Shown here piece after piece: positions 34,331 through 43,122 of a stretch of DNA of 64,000 nt. Every line of letters begins with the position of its first letter. The first letter of the stretch is position 1. The notes beneath the pieces are model-generated. The model was not told where the DNA came from and made no database searches. It was given only the letters and a program-made list of their open reading frames with translations. The DNA is from Algimonas ampicilliniresistens (GTDB taxonomy: Bacteria > Pseudomonadota > Alphaproteobacteria > Caulobacterales > Maricaulaceae), in the NCBI RefSeq assembly GCF_030159955.1, contig NZ_BSNK01000002.1:248001-312000 (forward strand). The letters run 5' to 3'. A program made the translations under genes and the position numbers.

Positions 34331-34894
34331 CTATTTGCGGGTGTAGTAAACAAGATGTTTGGTCTGCGCGCCCGCATCATCGGTCAGCATAAATGCGACG
34401 ACAGACGTGTCATCCCCCGTCTGGGCGAAAGTGATGCCGTGAAAATAGGCCGTACCATCCTCCATAGCGACAAGCGGTCGATCAACCACACCCTCTGGCT
34501 CTTGGTAGGCAACAAGGTCTGCCCCAAAATGCCGATTCCGATATGTCAGGCTTCCATCATTTAGAATGAAGGAGGATAATTCATACATCGACACGGCATC
34601 AGTTTCGGGGGCGCGGATACGGACGAGACCTGGCATGTGTCCATTATGAGCCGCCATGACGCGGTGTTCGACAATACCGCCAAACACCTCTCCCTCCCAC
34701 AGTCCGACGAACCAGTCTAAATCGTCCAGCGATGCATCAGGCGGTGTGACGCCTTCGGTCAGGAAGCGAATATCGGGGTCAACCGCCTCACTATCTTGGC
34801 CGTTGGCCGAACACGCGACCAAGACGAAAGACAGGATCACGGCCAAGGTAGCAGCCATGGTCAGTAATGGAATACGCGTCAAAGCTCTGTGCAT
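34331..34894 (-). CDS. Lipoprotein with DUF6265-like domain
   Basis: This 187-residue exported protein has a long signal ending in a lipobox (FVLVACSANG, Cys 28). The mature part opens with LDDLDWFVGLWEGEVFGG, which resembles small beta-barrel proteins of the DUF6265 group. EHRVMAAHNGHMPGLVRI and LTYRNRHFGADL follow as successive strands. No catalytic motif is evident. It lies between an AlkB gene and a small membrane protein, all in one direction with gaps of 12 and 5 bases. Confidence 0.7.
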   Translation of the reverse strand: MHRALTRIPLLTMAATLAVILSFVLVACSANGQDSEAVDPDIRFLTEGVTPPDASLDDLDWFVGLWEGEVFGGIVEHRVMAAHNGHMPGLVRIRAPETDAVSMYELSSFILNDGSLTYRNRHFGADLVAYQEPEGVVDRPLVAMEDGTAYFHGITFAQTGDDTSVVAFMLTDDAGAQTKHLVYYTRK

Positions 34895-34906
34895 AGGGTG
34901 TCTCGA

Positions 34907-35524
34907 TTAAGATGGATGGACGCGTCGCATGGTCAGATTAATGCGTCCACCTTTAGGGACCAGCGCGCTTTCACCATAAAAAACGCGACTGACCCCATGA
35001 TAGCAACGTCGCGCCGAGCCAGCGAGCACCACGACATCGCCGGAGAACAACTTGACTCCCGCCGTTGTCCCGCCCCGCTTTTCTCCGCCAATCTTGAATA
35101 GGGCTGGGTCGCCTAGGCTGACCGAGACCACTGGAGCATTCAAATCCAGCTCATCCTGATCCACATGCAGACCCATCTTCGCGCCATCCCGATACCAATT
35201 GATAAGACAAGCTTCAGGCAGGTCGGGCCAATCAGACACGTCTTCCCATAAGTCTCGCAGAAGCTTTGGCAGGTCCGGCCAAGGCGCGCCCGTCTTCGGA
35301 TGGGTAACCTCATAACGGTAGCCGTCGTCTTTATCTGTGACCCAGCCAAGCGGGCCAAAATTACTCATCACGACGGAAAGGGGCGTTCCCGTGCGCGGCA
35401 TGGTTGGTTGGTAAAAGGGGGCCTGTTTCACACCCGCCTTCACAGCTTCAATTAACAGCGCTTGCTGCGCTGGATCGAAATAGAGCGGGTAATGAGCAAA
35501 GCCCGGTGGGAAAGATTGGGCCAT
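34907..35524 (-). CDS. alkB: AlkB-type alpha-ketoglutarate-dependent dioxygenase
   Basis: This 205-residue Fe(II)/2-oxoglutarate oxygenase repairs alkylated bases by oxidative demethylation. Iron ligands are H120-x-D122 (GLHVDQDE) and H176 (CYHGVSR). The 2-oxoglutarate arginine is in GGRINLTMRR (194/200). INWYRDGAKMGLH is the usual nucleotide-recognition strand. The ATG at 35524 sits one base after the upstream stop, so it is translationally coupled to the zinc-peptidase-like lipoprotein gene. A longer reading into that gene is not supported. Confidence 0.92.
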   Translation of the reverse strand: MAQSFPPGFAHYPLYFDPAQQALLIEAVKAGVKQAPFYQPTMPRTGTPLSVVMSNFGPLGWVTDKDDGYRYEVTHPKTGAPWPDLPKLLRDLWEDVSDWPDLPEACLINWYRDGAKMGLHVDQDELDLNAPVVSVSLGDPALFKIGGEKRGGTTAGVKLFSGDVVVLAGSARRCYHGVSRVFYGESALVPKGGRINLTMRRVHPS

Positions 35525-35525
35525 A

Positions 35526-36947
35526 TCAGCCCGGTAAGGCGATCCGGACGATCCGGCCGTCCGCTTCAACAGTATCGAGCCCCACCGCCGCCAATAAGGA
35601 TTGCAATTGGGCCATCGCATTCTCGACTGGTTCTGTTGTTAAGCGGCGCAGATCTGCGACAATCTCTGCCTTCGCGCCCAGTTCCGTCATGGCAGCGAAG
35701 TAATCATCTGCACCATATTGCGCCAGATCTTCGCTGCGTGTGATGAGGGTAGACCAGAGGTCATAGAGATCATGTTCCGGCAGAGCGGCGTCAGACATAA
35801 TCGCGATGATTTCGCCGCAATCATACGCCCCAACACGGCCCGCACGCATCGTCTCCTCCAAGGTTCGGCCTTTCAGCCCGTCTGCGCAGCGCACGAACGT
35901 AGCGGCAAGGCTGGCCTCATAGCTCGCCGCATCCCGCAACCCCCGATCAATGAGTATGCGGCCCGCCATAGCATTGGCCGCCCCCTCATGAATCCAGGCT
36001 ACCTCTTGCCCGCCTATCTTACCGTTTTGATGCTGAAATAAATGTGCGGCTTCGTGGGCAAAGAACCATCGGAAATGTCCACGCACCTGCTCATTCGGAT
36101 CACGAAGAGCCGAACCAGAGGTTTCTAACGCCAGGACACTGCCCGGCAGCGCACCACCACTGTTAGAGAGGCCCTGACCTTCATAGCCACGAAAAGCGAA
36201 CAGGACTGTGGCGCGGTCCGATAGGCTATAGCCGAAGCGATCACTCAGCGCCTCAAAAATGGTCGACAGTTCGCTATCAAAACTATCCCGCAACCAAGCA
36301 GGCAGGCCCGGATCAATCACGCCCGAAAACGCATCGCCTTGTACGATCGTCGCATCACCGAGATAGATATATTCCCCGGACCCATCGATCATGATGTCGG
36401 CTTCGCCCTGATAGCGTTCACCGCGAACTAGCAATGTCCGGTTCGATTTGACCGTCATCGGGATTGCCACTTGTTCGCCCGACCAAGCCCCCAAATTCCC
36501 ATTCAACGCCTCGATCGAGGCCAGTTCGTCGCCGGGTAGCAGTTCAAATTGACCCGTAAACAAAGCGATGCCGCCGTCCGAAAACGGAATAAACGGCGTA
36601 TAGTCCCCTCGGATATAGCCGGAATAGGGCGTGACGGACAGCTCAACCGATGTGGCGTCATCGGTGGGAATGATTGTGTCGAACCCGCCGACCCGATCAA
36701 ACATCGCTTGGTCGTCTCGGACCGAGAAAGTTTCGCGGCGGTAATCGCCATTGGATCGGGAGAAGAAGATCGGTTTGGATTCGGTCAGTTCGACATCCAA
36801 TGTCCATGCATCCTGTTCGCCATCGGTCAGGACCAGAGAGATGGGCGGCGGTGCAATATCGTCTTCGGATTGTTCTGGGGTCTCCACAGCCGCTGGGCCG
36901 CAGGCAGATAACAGGCTGAAGGTTAGGACAAGTCCAGATTGTTTCAT
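35526..36947 (-). CDS. Lipoprotein with gluzincin-like HEAAH zinc site
   Basis: This 473-residue protein has a lipobox (LLSACGPA, Cys 16) and an acidic linker. An N-terminal beta-rich region (about 35-210) is followed by a helical domain. That domain carries H298-E-A-A-H302 (FFAHEAAHLFQHQNG) and E321 in WIHEGAANAMAG, the spacing of a gluzincin metalloprotease. A periplasmic or surface membrane-anchored peptidase is likely; no named family was recognised. It is first of a probable four-gene operon with alkB. Confidence 0.7.
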   Translation of the reverse strand: MKQSGLVLTFSLLSACGPAAVETPEQSEDDIAPPPISLVLTDGEQDAWTLDVELTESKPIFFSRSNGDYRRETFSVRDDQAMFDRVGGFDTIIPTDDATSVELSVTPYSGYIRGDYTPFIPFSDGGIALFTGQFELLPGDELASIEALNGNLGAWSGEQVAIPMTVKSNRTLLVRGERYQGEADIMIDGSGEYIYLGDATIVQGDAFSGVIDPGLPAWLRDSFDSELSTIFEALSDRFGYSLSDRATVLFAFRGYEGQGLSNSGGALPGSVLALETSGSALRDPNEQVRGHFRWFFAHEAAHLFQHQNGKIGGQEVAWIHEGAANAMAGRILIDRGLRDAASYEASLAATFVRCADGLKGRTLEETMRAGRVGAYDCGEIIAIMSDAALPEHDLYDLWSTLITRSEDLAQYGADDYFAAMTELGAKAEIVADLRRLTTEPVENAMAQLQSLLAAVGLDTVEADGRIVRIALPG

Positions 36948-37230
36948 GTCAGCACCCCTCCAGATTTCTCTCTGCCTGAGTATGATTCTTAAACTGGCAC
37001 GGCAAATTTCATTTTTGCAAGGTCCGGATTACCGACAAAACTAAGAAGATTGTGGCAAAAAACATTGTCACCACACGGCATAGTCTGTTTGCAGGCTGCA
37101 CCAGACCTGCCTTCTTCGTTGAAAAGTCCTGCCGCACTCACTAGGGACCGTTCCACTATCCATAATGCTCTGAAATCTATATCGCATTTCCGTCTCCTGT
37201 CGCTTTCAGGACCGCATATCGAGGCCATCA

Positions 37231-40200
37231 ATGGCGGCTAAAACATGCATTATAATTTTGGGCATGCATCGCAGCGGCACGTCCGCTCTGACGCGCCTTT
37301 GTGCGCTCGCTGGGGCGACATTGCCGCAAGACCTGCTGCGCAGTCGGGCTGGCAATAAAACCGGCCATTGGGAATCCAAAGCGATTGCCGCTTTTCACGA
37401 CGAAATGCTGGAAGCTGTCGATCAGAGCTGGGATGATTTCAGACCTGTTGAATTTACAGACACTCAACGTGATCAATATCAGGAACGTTTCTGTACATTG
37501 GTCGAACGCGACTTTGGTGATGCAAAGCTGATCGTGCTCAAAGAGCCGAGAATGTCCCGCTTCGCGGATCTTACTCTCTCAGCCTTAGAGTCGATGGGAT
37601 ACAGGGTCTGCATTATGCATGCCGTGCGACATCCGGTTGAAGTTGCCCGCTCGCTTCAGACGCGTAACAAGATACCGATACCGCTTGGCAGTCTCTACTG
37701 GCTACGCCATGTCGTCGATGTCGAGACGGCGCTCGCCAAACGACCTCATAGTGTTCTGCCCTATGATCAGGTCATGAATGATAGTGTTGGGACAATTCGC
37801 CGTTTTTTCTCGGATCACGATTTGCCTGAGTTGCCAGAACGCTTTGAAAAAGACGCCGCTGAATTTCTCGATCCCTCTCTGCGACATCACAGGGTGACCG
37901 AGTGGACAGTCACGCCAGACCTGAGGGCGTGGTTGCAACCAGTCTATGATGGGCTGCTGTCCAACGTTCCGAAACCGCCAGACGGTGAAACCCTAGAAAA
38001 AGTTACGGCGATTGGGAATGTCCTAGAAGCGTCGAGCGGGCCTTTGCACGCGCTGCGCGAACAGTTTGATACTCAATACAAAAAGCGTGTCAGGTCCGAT
38101 GCAAGGGTCAAAACGCTTAGGGTCGAGGCCACCATACGCGCGAGCCAGTTGGAAGAAGCAAAAGCGTTTAACGACCATGTCGTTCAGAATGTGACGCAAC
38201 TCCAATCGGAATTGAAAACTGTCCAATCCGATCTGAGCGAGGCCGGAAACAAGCTGGTCGCAAAACAAGCGGAATTGTGGGATTTGTCGAAAACGCTGGA
38301 CCATGTGCGCGCACAAGCCGCTGGCGCAAAAGACCGCGCTAAAAAGAGACAGGACGTTCTGAAGACTCAGTTGGAAACGGCTCAAAGCACAATCCTGCAA
38401 CTTGAAACAATGGCGGAATTTGAGGCGGCTCGCGCATCGGCGAGTGCCGATCATATTGCCGCGATGCAGGCGTCGACATCTTGGCGGATCACCAAACCCG
38501 CGCGCGATTTGACCCGGCTTTGGCGCAATAAAACCCGCTTGATCGTTGGCATGATGGCCGGTCTGCACGCGCGGCAACTCATGCAATCCGAAGATATTGT
38601 AGCGTCTGCCGACGCGTCTCGGTCTCCGTCAATCCGTGATGCGCGGAGAGCTCTGCAACGCAATCGACCGACCATCATGGATGCAAAATGGCTGCATAAA
38701 GAGGCTCAAGCGGTTGCCGATGCAGACCTCCCTCCGATCACGGTAAGCGCCGTCACTTATAATTCCGAGCGCTGGTTACCGAAATTCTTCAAATCTCTCG
38801 TCGCGCTCGATTACCCGGCCAGCAAGCTCTCCATCCATTTCGTTGATCATGGCTCAAGCGACGGCACCATTGAGCAAATTGAAGCCTTTATTTCAAACCA
38901 AGGTGACCATTACCGATCGCTACAACTCTCACCGCGCGACAATCTTGGCTATGGCGCCGGAAACGATCACGCGATCCGGTCCAGCGATGACGATTTCGTT
39001 CTGGTCACGAATGTCGATATTGAGTTTTATCCGACATCACTCCGTCGCTGCGCCGCAGTCGCGCGCGCCGATGCAGAAGACGTAGCCTGCTGGGAATTTC
39101 GCCAGATGCCCTATGAGCATCCGAAATATTATGACCCGGTCACACTGGAGACAAATTGGAACGCCCATGCTTGCGTTCTCATGCGCCGATCAGCCTATTT
39201 AGACGTCGGCGGCTATGACACAAAGATCTTCATGTATGGTGAGGATGTGGAGCTGTCCTATCGATTCCGCGCTGGTGGGTACCGATTGCGTTATGTGCCC
39301 GACGCCACCGTCCTACATCATGTTGAGCTGGATAATGCTGACTTAAGACCCAACCAGCTTTCGGGCTCCACAGCGGCCAATGTTTTGCTGCGCTATCGGT
39401 ATGGTTCACCGATGGATATTGCCGCTGGTGAAGCGCTGCTGCAGGCTTCGTTCAAAAATGAAATCGACCCGTCTCGTGCCGTCGCGCTCGAAAAAGCCAA
39501 ACAGATACTGCGCGACAATCGCTGGCATTTCTGGCGGCGACGCGTCTCTGCCTCACTCCGTCGCAAGGGACAGATATTTTTCCCGTTCAACGAATTTGAT
39601 TATGACGTGGCCCGGGTTGGGGCCGACATCCCAACGAAACCATTTAGGAAAACGGAGTTCAAATCCCTACCGCTGGTCTCGATTATCACACGGACTCACG
39701 GGCCATCTGACGCGCATCTTCGTAATGCCATCGCCTGCGTGCTCAATCAGACATACCCGAACATCGAACATATCATCGTCGAAGACAGTACTGATGATGG
39801 ACGAGAATTGGTTGAAGCCGCAGCCGCGCAATTTGGTGAGCACCGTATCCGCTACGCCAAAAGCCCCGGCAAAGGACGATCAGAATGCGGCAATCACGGC
39901 GCGTCATTGGCGCGGGGAGACTGGCTCTGCTGGCTCGACAATGATGACCTACTCTTTGCTGATCACGTCGAGACTTTGGTCCGCGCCGCGCAAGATCAGC
40001 CCAAAGCCGTTGCGTCTTACGCACTGGCCTGGGATGCGCATTCTGAAATGGTCAACGATGATCCTCTGATGCATCAGTTTGAGCTGCCCGATAGTCACCG
40101 GCGACCCTTTAATCGCCAGACGTTGATGCGCGAAAACTTCATCCCGATTCAATCGATCTTATTTCGCAAGAACTTGTTTGAACGGTTCGGCGGGTTCAAT

Positions 40201-40524
40201 CCTGAATTTTCGCAGTTAGAAGATTGGAACCTCTGGATCCGATACGCTCAAGTTGGACCGTTCGTATTCACGCCAAAAGTCACATCGATCTACCTAACTC
40301 CAATGGATCAATCGGAAAGACAGCGCCGTCACGATATGTTGCATGACGCCTATGATCCCGTCAGTCAGGCCAATGCGAAAGATGTCGCTAAGATTAGGCA
40401 ATCATTGAAATCGACGCCTAAATCCGCCCCCAAAACGGCATCGAAGCGCGCGAAGACGCAAATGAAAAACCGGCGGAAGAACCCGTCAAAACAGACGCAG
40501 CGTTCGCGGTCTTCTTCGTCATGA
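37231..40524 (+). CDS. Sulfotransferase - coiled coil - double GT2 glycosyltransferase fusion
   Basis: This is a 1097-residue multidomain protein. Residues 1-260 form a sulfotransferase-like domain with a P-loop for PAPS, GMHRSGTSAL (11-20). About 290-400 is a long coiled coil. About 495-740 is a first GT2 domain (ITVSAVTYNSERWLPKFF; VTNVDIEF; GEDVELSYRFR). About 810-1060 is a second GT2 domain (VSIITRTHGPSDAHLRNAI; WLDNDDLLF; SQLEDWNLWIRYAQ). The last 40 residues are Lys/Ser/Arg-rich. It probably assembles and sulfates or decorates a surface glycan. GAGG lies six bases before the ATG, and its stop overlaps the exporter permease start (ATGA). Confidence 0.85.
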   Translation: MAAKTCIIILGMHRSGTSALTRLCALAGATLPQDLLRSRAGNKTGHWESKAIAAFHDEMLEAVDQSWDDFRPVEFTDTQRDQYQERFCTLVERDFGDAKLIVLKEPRMSRFADLTLSALESMGYRVCIMHAVRHPVEVARSLQTRNKIPIPLGSLYWLRHVVDVETALAKRPHSVLPYDQVMNDSVGTIRRFFSDHDLPELPERFEKDAAEFLDPSLRHHRVTEWTVTPDLRAWLQPVYDGLLSNVPKPPDGETLEKVTAIGNVLEASSGPLHALREQFDTQYKKRVRSDARVKTLRVEATIRASQLEEAKAFNDHVVQNVTQLQSELKTVQSDLSEAGNKLVAKQAELWDLSKTLDHVRAQAAGAKDRAKKRQDVLKTQLETAQSTILQLETMAEFEAARASASADHIAAMQASTSWRITKPARDLTRLWRNKTRLIVGMMAGLHARQLMQSEDIVASADASRSPSIRDARRALQRNRPTIMDAKWLHKEAQAVADADLPPITVSAVTYNSERWLPKFFKSLVALDYPASKLSIHFVDHGSSDGTIEQIEAFISNQGDHYRSLQLSPRDNLGYGAGNDHAIRSSDDDFVLVTNVDIEFYPTSLRRCAAVARADAEDVACWEFRQMPYEHPKYYDPVTLETNWNAHACVLMRRSAYLDVGGYDTKIFMYGEDVELSYRFRAGGYRLRYVPDATVLHHVELDNADLRPNQLSGSTAANVLLRYRYGSPMDIAAGEALLQASFKNEIDPSRAVALEKAKQILRDNRWHFWRRRVSASLRRKGQIFFPFNEFDYDVARVGADIPTKPFRKTEFKSLPLVSIITRTHGPSDAHLRNAIACVLNQTYPNIEHIIVEDSTDDGRELVEAAAAQFGEHRIRYAKSPGKGRSECGNHGASLARGDWLCWLDNDDLLFADHVETLVRAAQDQPKAVASYALAWDAHSEMVNDDPLMHQFELPDSHRRPFNRQTLMRENFIPIQSILFRKNLFERFGGFNPEFSQLEDWNLWIRYAQVGPFVFTPKVTSIYLTPMDQSERQRRHDMLHDAYDPVSQANAKDVAKIRQSLKSTPKSAPKTASKRAKTQMKNRRKNPSKQTQRSRSSSS

Positions 40525-41336
40525 ACTTTTTACGGAGCCGAGTCCCGTCCGCCACCATCACGGTGCAAATGACCCGCCGGGCGATTTTGCAACGCTATCG
40601 CGGATCGTTTTTAGGACTGGCTTGGGCCTTCCTAACACCCATCTCGATGCTGGTTGTTTATACGTTCATTTTCACCAAGGTCTTTACCGTGCGCTGGGGC
40701 GCGGATGTGAGCGCAGACGGCGTCGGCGATCTGGGGACCTTCCAATTTGCTGTGCTGTTATTTGCGGGCCTAAGTCTCTACGCCTTTTTCAGCGAAGTCG
40801 TCCTCACCACCGGCACCGCGATCACAGACAATGTGAACCTCGTGAAAAAGGTCGTCTTTCCATTACGCGTTCTGCCCATCGTCAATATTTTCAGCGCCTT
40901 GTTCCAGCTACTTGTCTCGCTGCTTATCCTGATACTGTTCCAGTTGATTCTGACCGGTTTTCTGCCATGGACAGCCCTGCTCTCACCTCTCGCAATTTTG
41001 CCGCTGGTTGTTCTCGTCGCAGGCTTGGGATGGTGGCTATCGGCGCTTGGCACATATATTCGAGACATTAATCAAATTCTGACCCCGCTCGTGACAGCGC
41101 TGCTATTTTTAGGACCCATCCTCTATCCGCTCTCCTCCTTCTCGGAAGGTGTGAGACCTTGGCTCTCGCTCAACCCGTTGACCATTCCGATCGAAGCTTT
41201 CCGCGACATGATGATCTGGGGCGTGTGGCCGGACTGGACGGCATTGGCGATCTATATGGGTGTTGCCACCTTGCTGGCGATCACGGGGTGGATGGGCTTC
41301 ACCCGATTACGGCCTGGATTTGCCGATGTCCTCTGA
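40521..41336 (+). CDS. wzm: Polysaccharide ABC exporter permease (Wzm/TagG type)
   Basis: This 271-residue inner-membrane protein is of the ABC-2 polysaccharide/polyol export type. RRAILQRYRGSFLGLAWAFLTPI is the typical N-terminal interface helix, and about six transmembrane segments follow. LNPLTIPIEAFRDMMIWG is the conserved C-terminal block. With the next gene it should export a lipid-linked O-antigen or capsule-like glycan. Four-base overlap upstream and an 11-base overlap downstream indicate one operon. Confidence 0.9.
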   Translation: MNFLRSRVPSATITVQMTRRAILQRYRGSFLGLAWAFLTPISMLVVYTFIFTKVFTVRWGADVSADGVGDLGTFQFAVLLFAGLSLYAFFSEVVLTTGTAITDNVNLVKKVVFPLRVLPIVNIFSALFQLLVSLLILILFQLILTGFLPWTALLSPLAILPLVVLVAGLGWWLSALGTYIRDINQILTPLVTALLFLGPILYPLSSFSEGVRPWLSLNPLTIPIEAFRDMMIWGVWPDWTALAIYMGVATLLAITGWMGFTRLRPGFADVL

Positions 41337-42693
41337 TCCCGCTCAGCCTTCGATGCCGTCTGACCTCGATTCTGCCGCGATCACGGTTCGGAATGTTTCC
41401 AAGAACTATCGACTTTATAGTCGCCCGACACAAAGATTGGCCGAGGCATTATTCTCTCGGAAAAAATCATACCGAGAATTTCGCGCGCTGAGCGACATCA
41501 GTTTCGATGTTCAGCCGGGTGAAACGCTCGGCATTGTCGGACGCAATGGATCTGGAAAATCGACCCTATTGCAAATCATCTGCGGGACATTGCAGCCAAC
41601 ATCCGGATCAACGACAGTTCGAGGTCGCATTGCGGCGCTGCTGGAACTGGGCGCCGGGTTCAATACAGAATTCACGGGTCGCGAGAATGTCTATTTAAAC
41701 GCCACAATACTCGGCATGAGCCAGAAAGAGATTGATGAGCGTTTCCCGGCCATAGAAGCGTTTGCTGGCTTGGGCGACTTTATCGATCAGCCCGTAAAAT
41801 CCTATTCGTCTGGCATGTTCGTGCGCTTGGCTTTTGCGACGGCCATCCATTCCGATCCTGACGTTTTGATTGTCGATGAAGCCTTAGCCGTCGGCGACGA
41901 AGCGTTTCAGCGTAAATGCTTCGCCCGGATCGAACATATTCAGGCCAGCGGGGCGACGGTTCTGTTCGTCTCACATGCACCGAGCAGCGTCTTGCAGCTC
42001 TGTTCCCGCGCGATCCTGCTGGATGATGGGGAAATGCTGATGGACGGCGAGCCCAAAACAGTCATCGGTCAGTACCAGCGGCTGATGAACGCAAGCGGAG
42101 AGCTTGCCACATCTGTCCGTGAAGAAATTCTCAATGTGAGTGAGCCCAGCCAAGCAGACAACGAACCAGCGCCCAAGGCTGAGGTGGAACATGCTCCGAA
42201 CCTCGATTTCTTCGACCCCCATCTCGTTCCGCAATCCACGGTCGAATATGACACGGAAGGCGCGCAAATTCATGACATGCAGATTCTCAACGCGGACGGA
42301 CAGCGCGTCAATCAGCTCGCAATGGGGCAGAACTATACGCTGAGCTATCTGGTGAGTTTCACTGAACCCGCCGAGAATGTCGGCTTTGGCATGTTGATAA
42401 AATCTGTTGGCGGTTTGGAGATTGCAGGAGCCACAACTTCGCGGTCCAAGCATCGGCTCCTGCCCTCCGTCGTATCCGGCGACAAGCGGCGTGTCCGCTT
42501 CCCATTCGCATGCAACCTTGTTCCAGGAACCTACTTCTTTAATGGCGGTGTCACGCGAGAGATCGACGGTGAAATGATCTTCATGCACCGAATTCTCGAT
42601 GGGGCCGTCTTCAAGGTCGCTTTATCTGAGGATGTCTATGCCACCGGTCTTGTCGACATACTGACGGGCGAACCTCAGATTGATAATCTGTAA
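41326..42693 (+). CDS. wzt: Polysaccharide ABC exporter ATPase with C-terminal glycan-binding domain (Wzt type)
   Basis: This 455-residue protein has an N-terminal nucleotide-binding domain (Walker A GRNGSGKST near 72-80, signature SYSSGM near 160, Walker B VLIVDEALAVGDEAF near 180). A linker of charged residues follows, then a C-terminal beta-sandwich (about 300-455) like Wzt domains that recognise the O-polysaccharide end. PTSGSTTVRGRIAALLELGAGF is typical of this subfamily. The ATG at 41326 lies within the permease end; another at 41353 is possible. It is the last gene of the plus-strand glycan operon. Confidence 0.9.
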   Translation: MSSDPAQPSMPSDLDSAAITVRNVSKNYRLYSRPTQRLAEALFSRKKSYREFRALSDISFDVQPGETLGIVGRNGSGKSTLLQIICGTLQPTSGSTTVRGRIAALLELGAGFNTEFTGRENVYLNATILGMSQKEIDERFPAIEAFAGLGDFIDQPVKSYSSGMFVRLAFATAIHSDPDVLIVDEALAVGDEAFQRKCFARIEHIQASGATVLFVSHAPSSVLQLCSRAILLDDGEMLMDGEPKTVIGQYQRLMNASGELATSVREEILNVSEPSQADNEPAPKAEVEHAPNLDFFDPHLVPQSTVEYDTEGAQIHDMQILNADGQRVNQLAMGQNYTLSYLVSFTEPAENVGFGMLIKSVGGLEIAGATTSRSKHRLLPSVVSGDKRRVRFPFACNLVPGTYFFNGGVTREIDGEMIFMHRILDGAVFKVALSEDVYATGLVDILTGEPQIDNL

Positions 42694-42711
42694 ACGCGAA
42701 GAGGCGGCCGC

Positions 42712-43122
42712 TCACTCAGCGTCTAGCCTTTGCCACCCTACCTTATTGACCGTCTCTGAAATCAAGGTTCCATTGTCGAGCCGGATTGATAGCGCCACAT
42801 CATGATAGGATAGTGCGTGAGCCACAGTGCCACGCTCATAAGCGAACGCCGTATCCGCCCCGACAAGCTCTGACGACCAAGATAGGCGGCCGCCATCAAA
42901 AACCCATGTCCCTCTTGGCGTCTCACCGGGATTCACGTCGCGGAGATAGCGCAGGCTTTGGGTCAGTGCGGCGGACTCGCGATCCGCCTGCTGAAGTCTC
43001 GCCGTCAGCCGCTGAATATCGAGCTGTGTTTGCATCAGCGGCAACAGCCCGGCGGTCAGGATCACCAAGGCGACCAAGACCTCAATCGTTGTAAATCCGT
43101 CCTCTGAGCCGGATCGCCTCAT
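42712..43122 (-). CDS. gspI: Type II secretion minor pseudopilin, GspI-like
   Basis: This 136-residue prepilin-like protein has a leader ending at G9 (EDG/FTTIEVLVALVIL) with Glu at +5 of the mature protein and a hydrophobic helix. The small size and short periplasmic part fit GspI, but PilV-like assignment is also possible. It is last in the operon, after gspD (four-base overlap), not in the usual place between gspH and gspJ. Confidence 0.7.
   Translation of the reverse strand: MRRSGSEDGFTTIEVLVALVILTAGLLPLMQTQLDIQRLTARLQQADRESAALTQSLRYLRDVNPGETPRGTWVFDGGRLSWSSELVGADTAFAYERGTVAHALSYHDVALSIRLDNGTLISETVNKVGWQRLDAE

Noticed and set aside
40400-40524. Lys/Ser-rich end of the glycosyltransferase fusion as a separate small gene or frameshift product
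   Set aside because: The frame is continuous with the GT2 domain and overlaps the permease start by the expected four bases.
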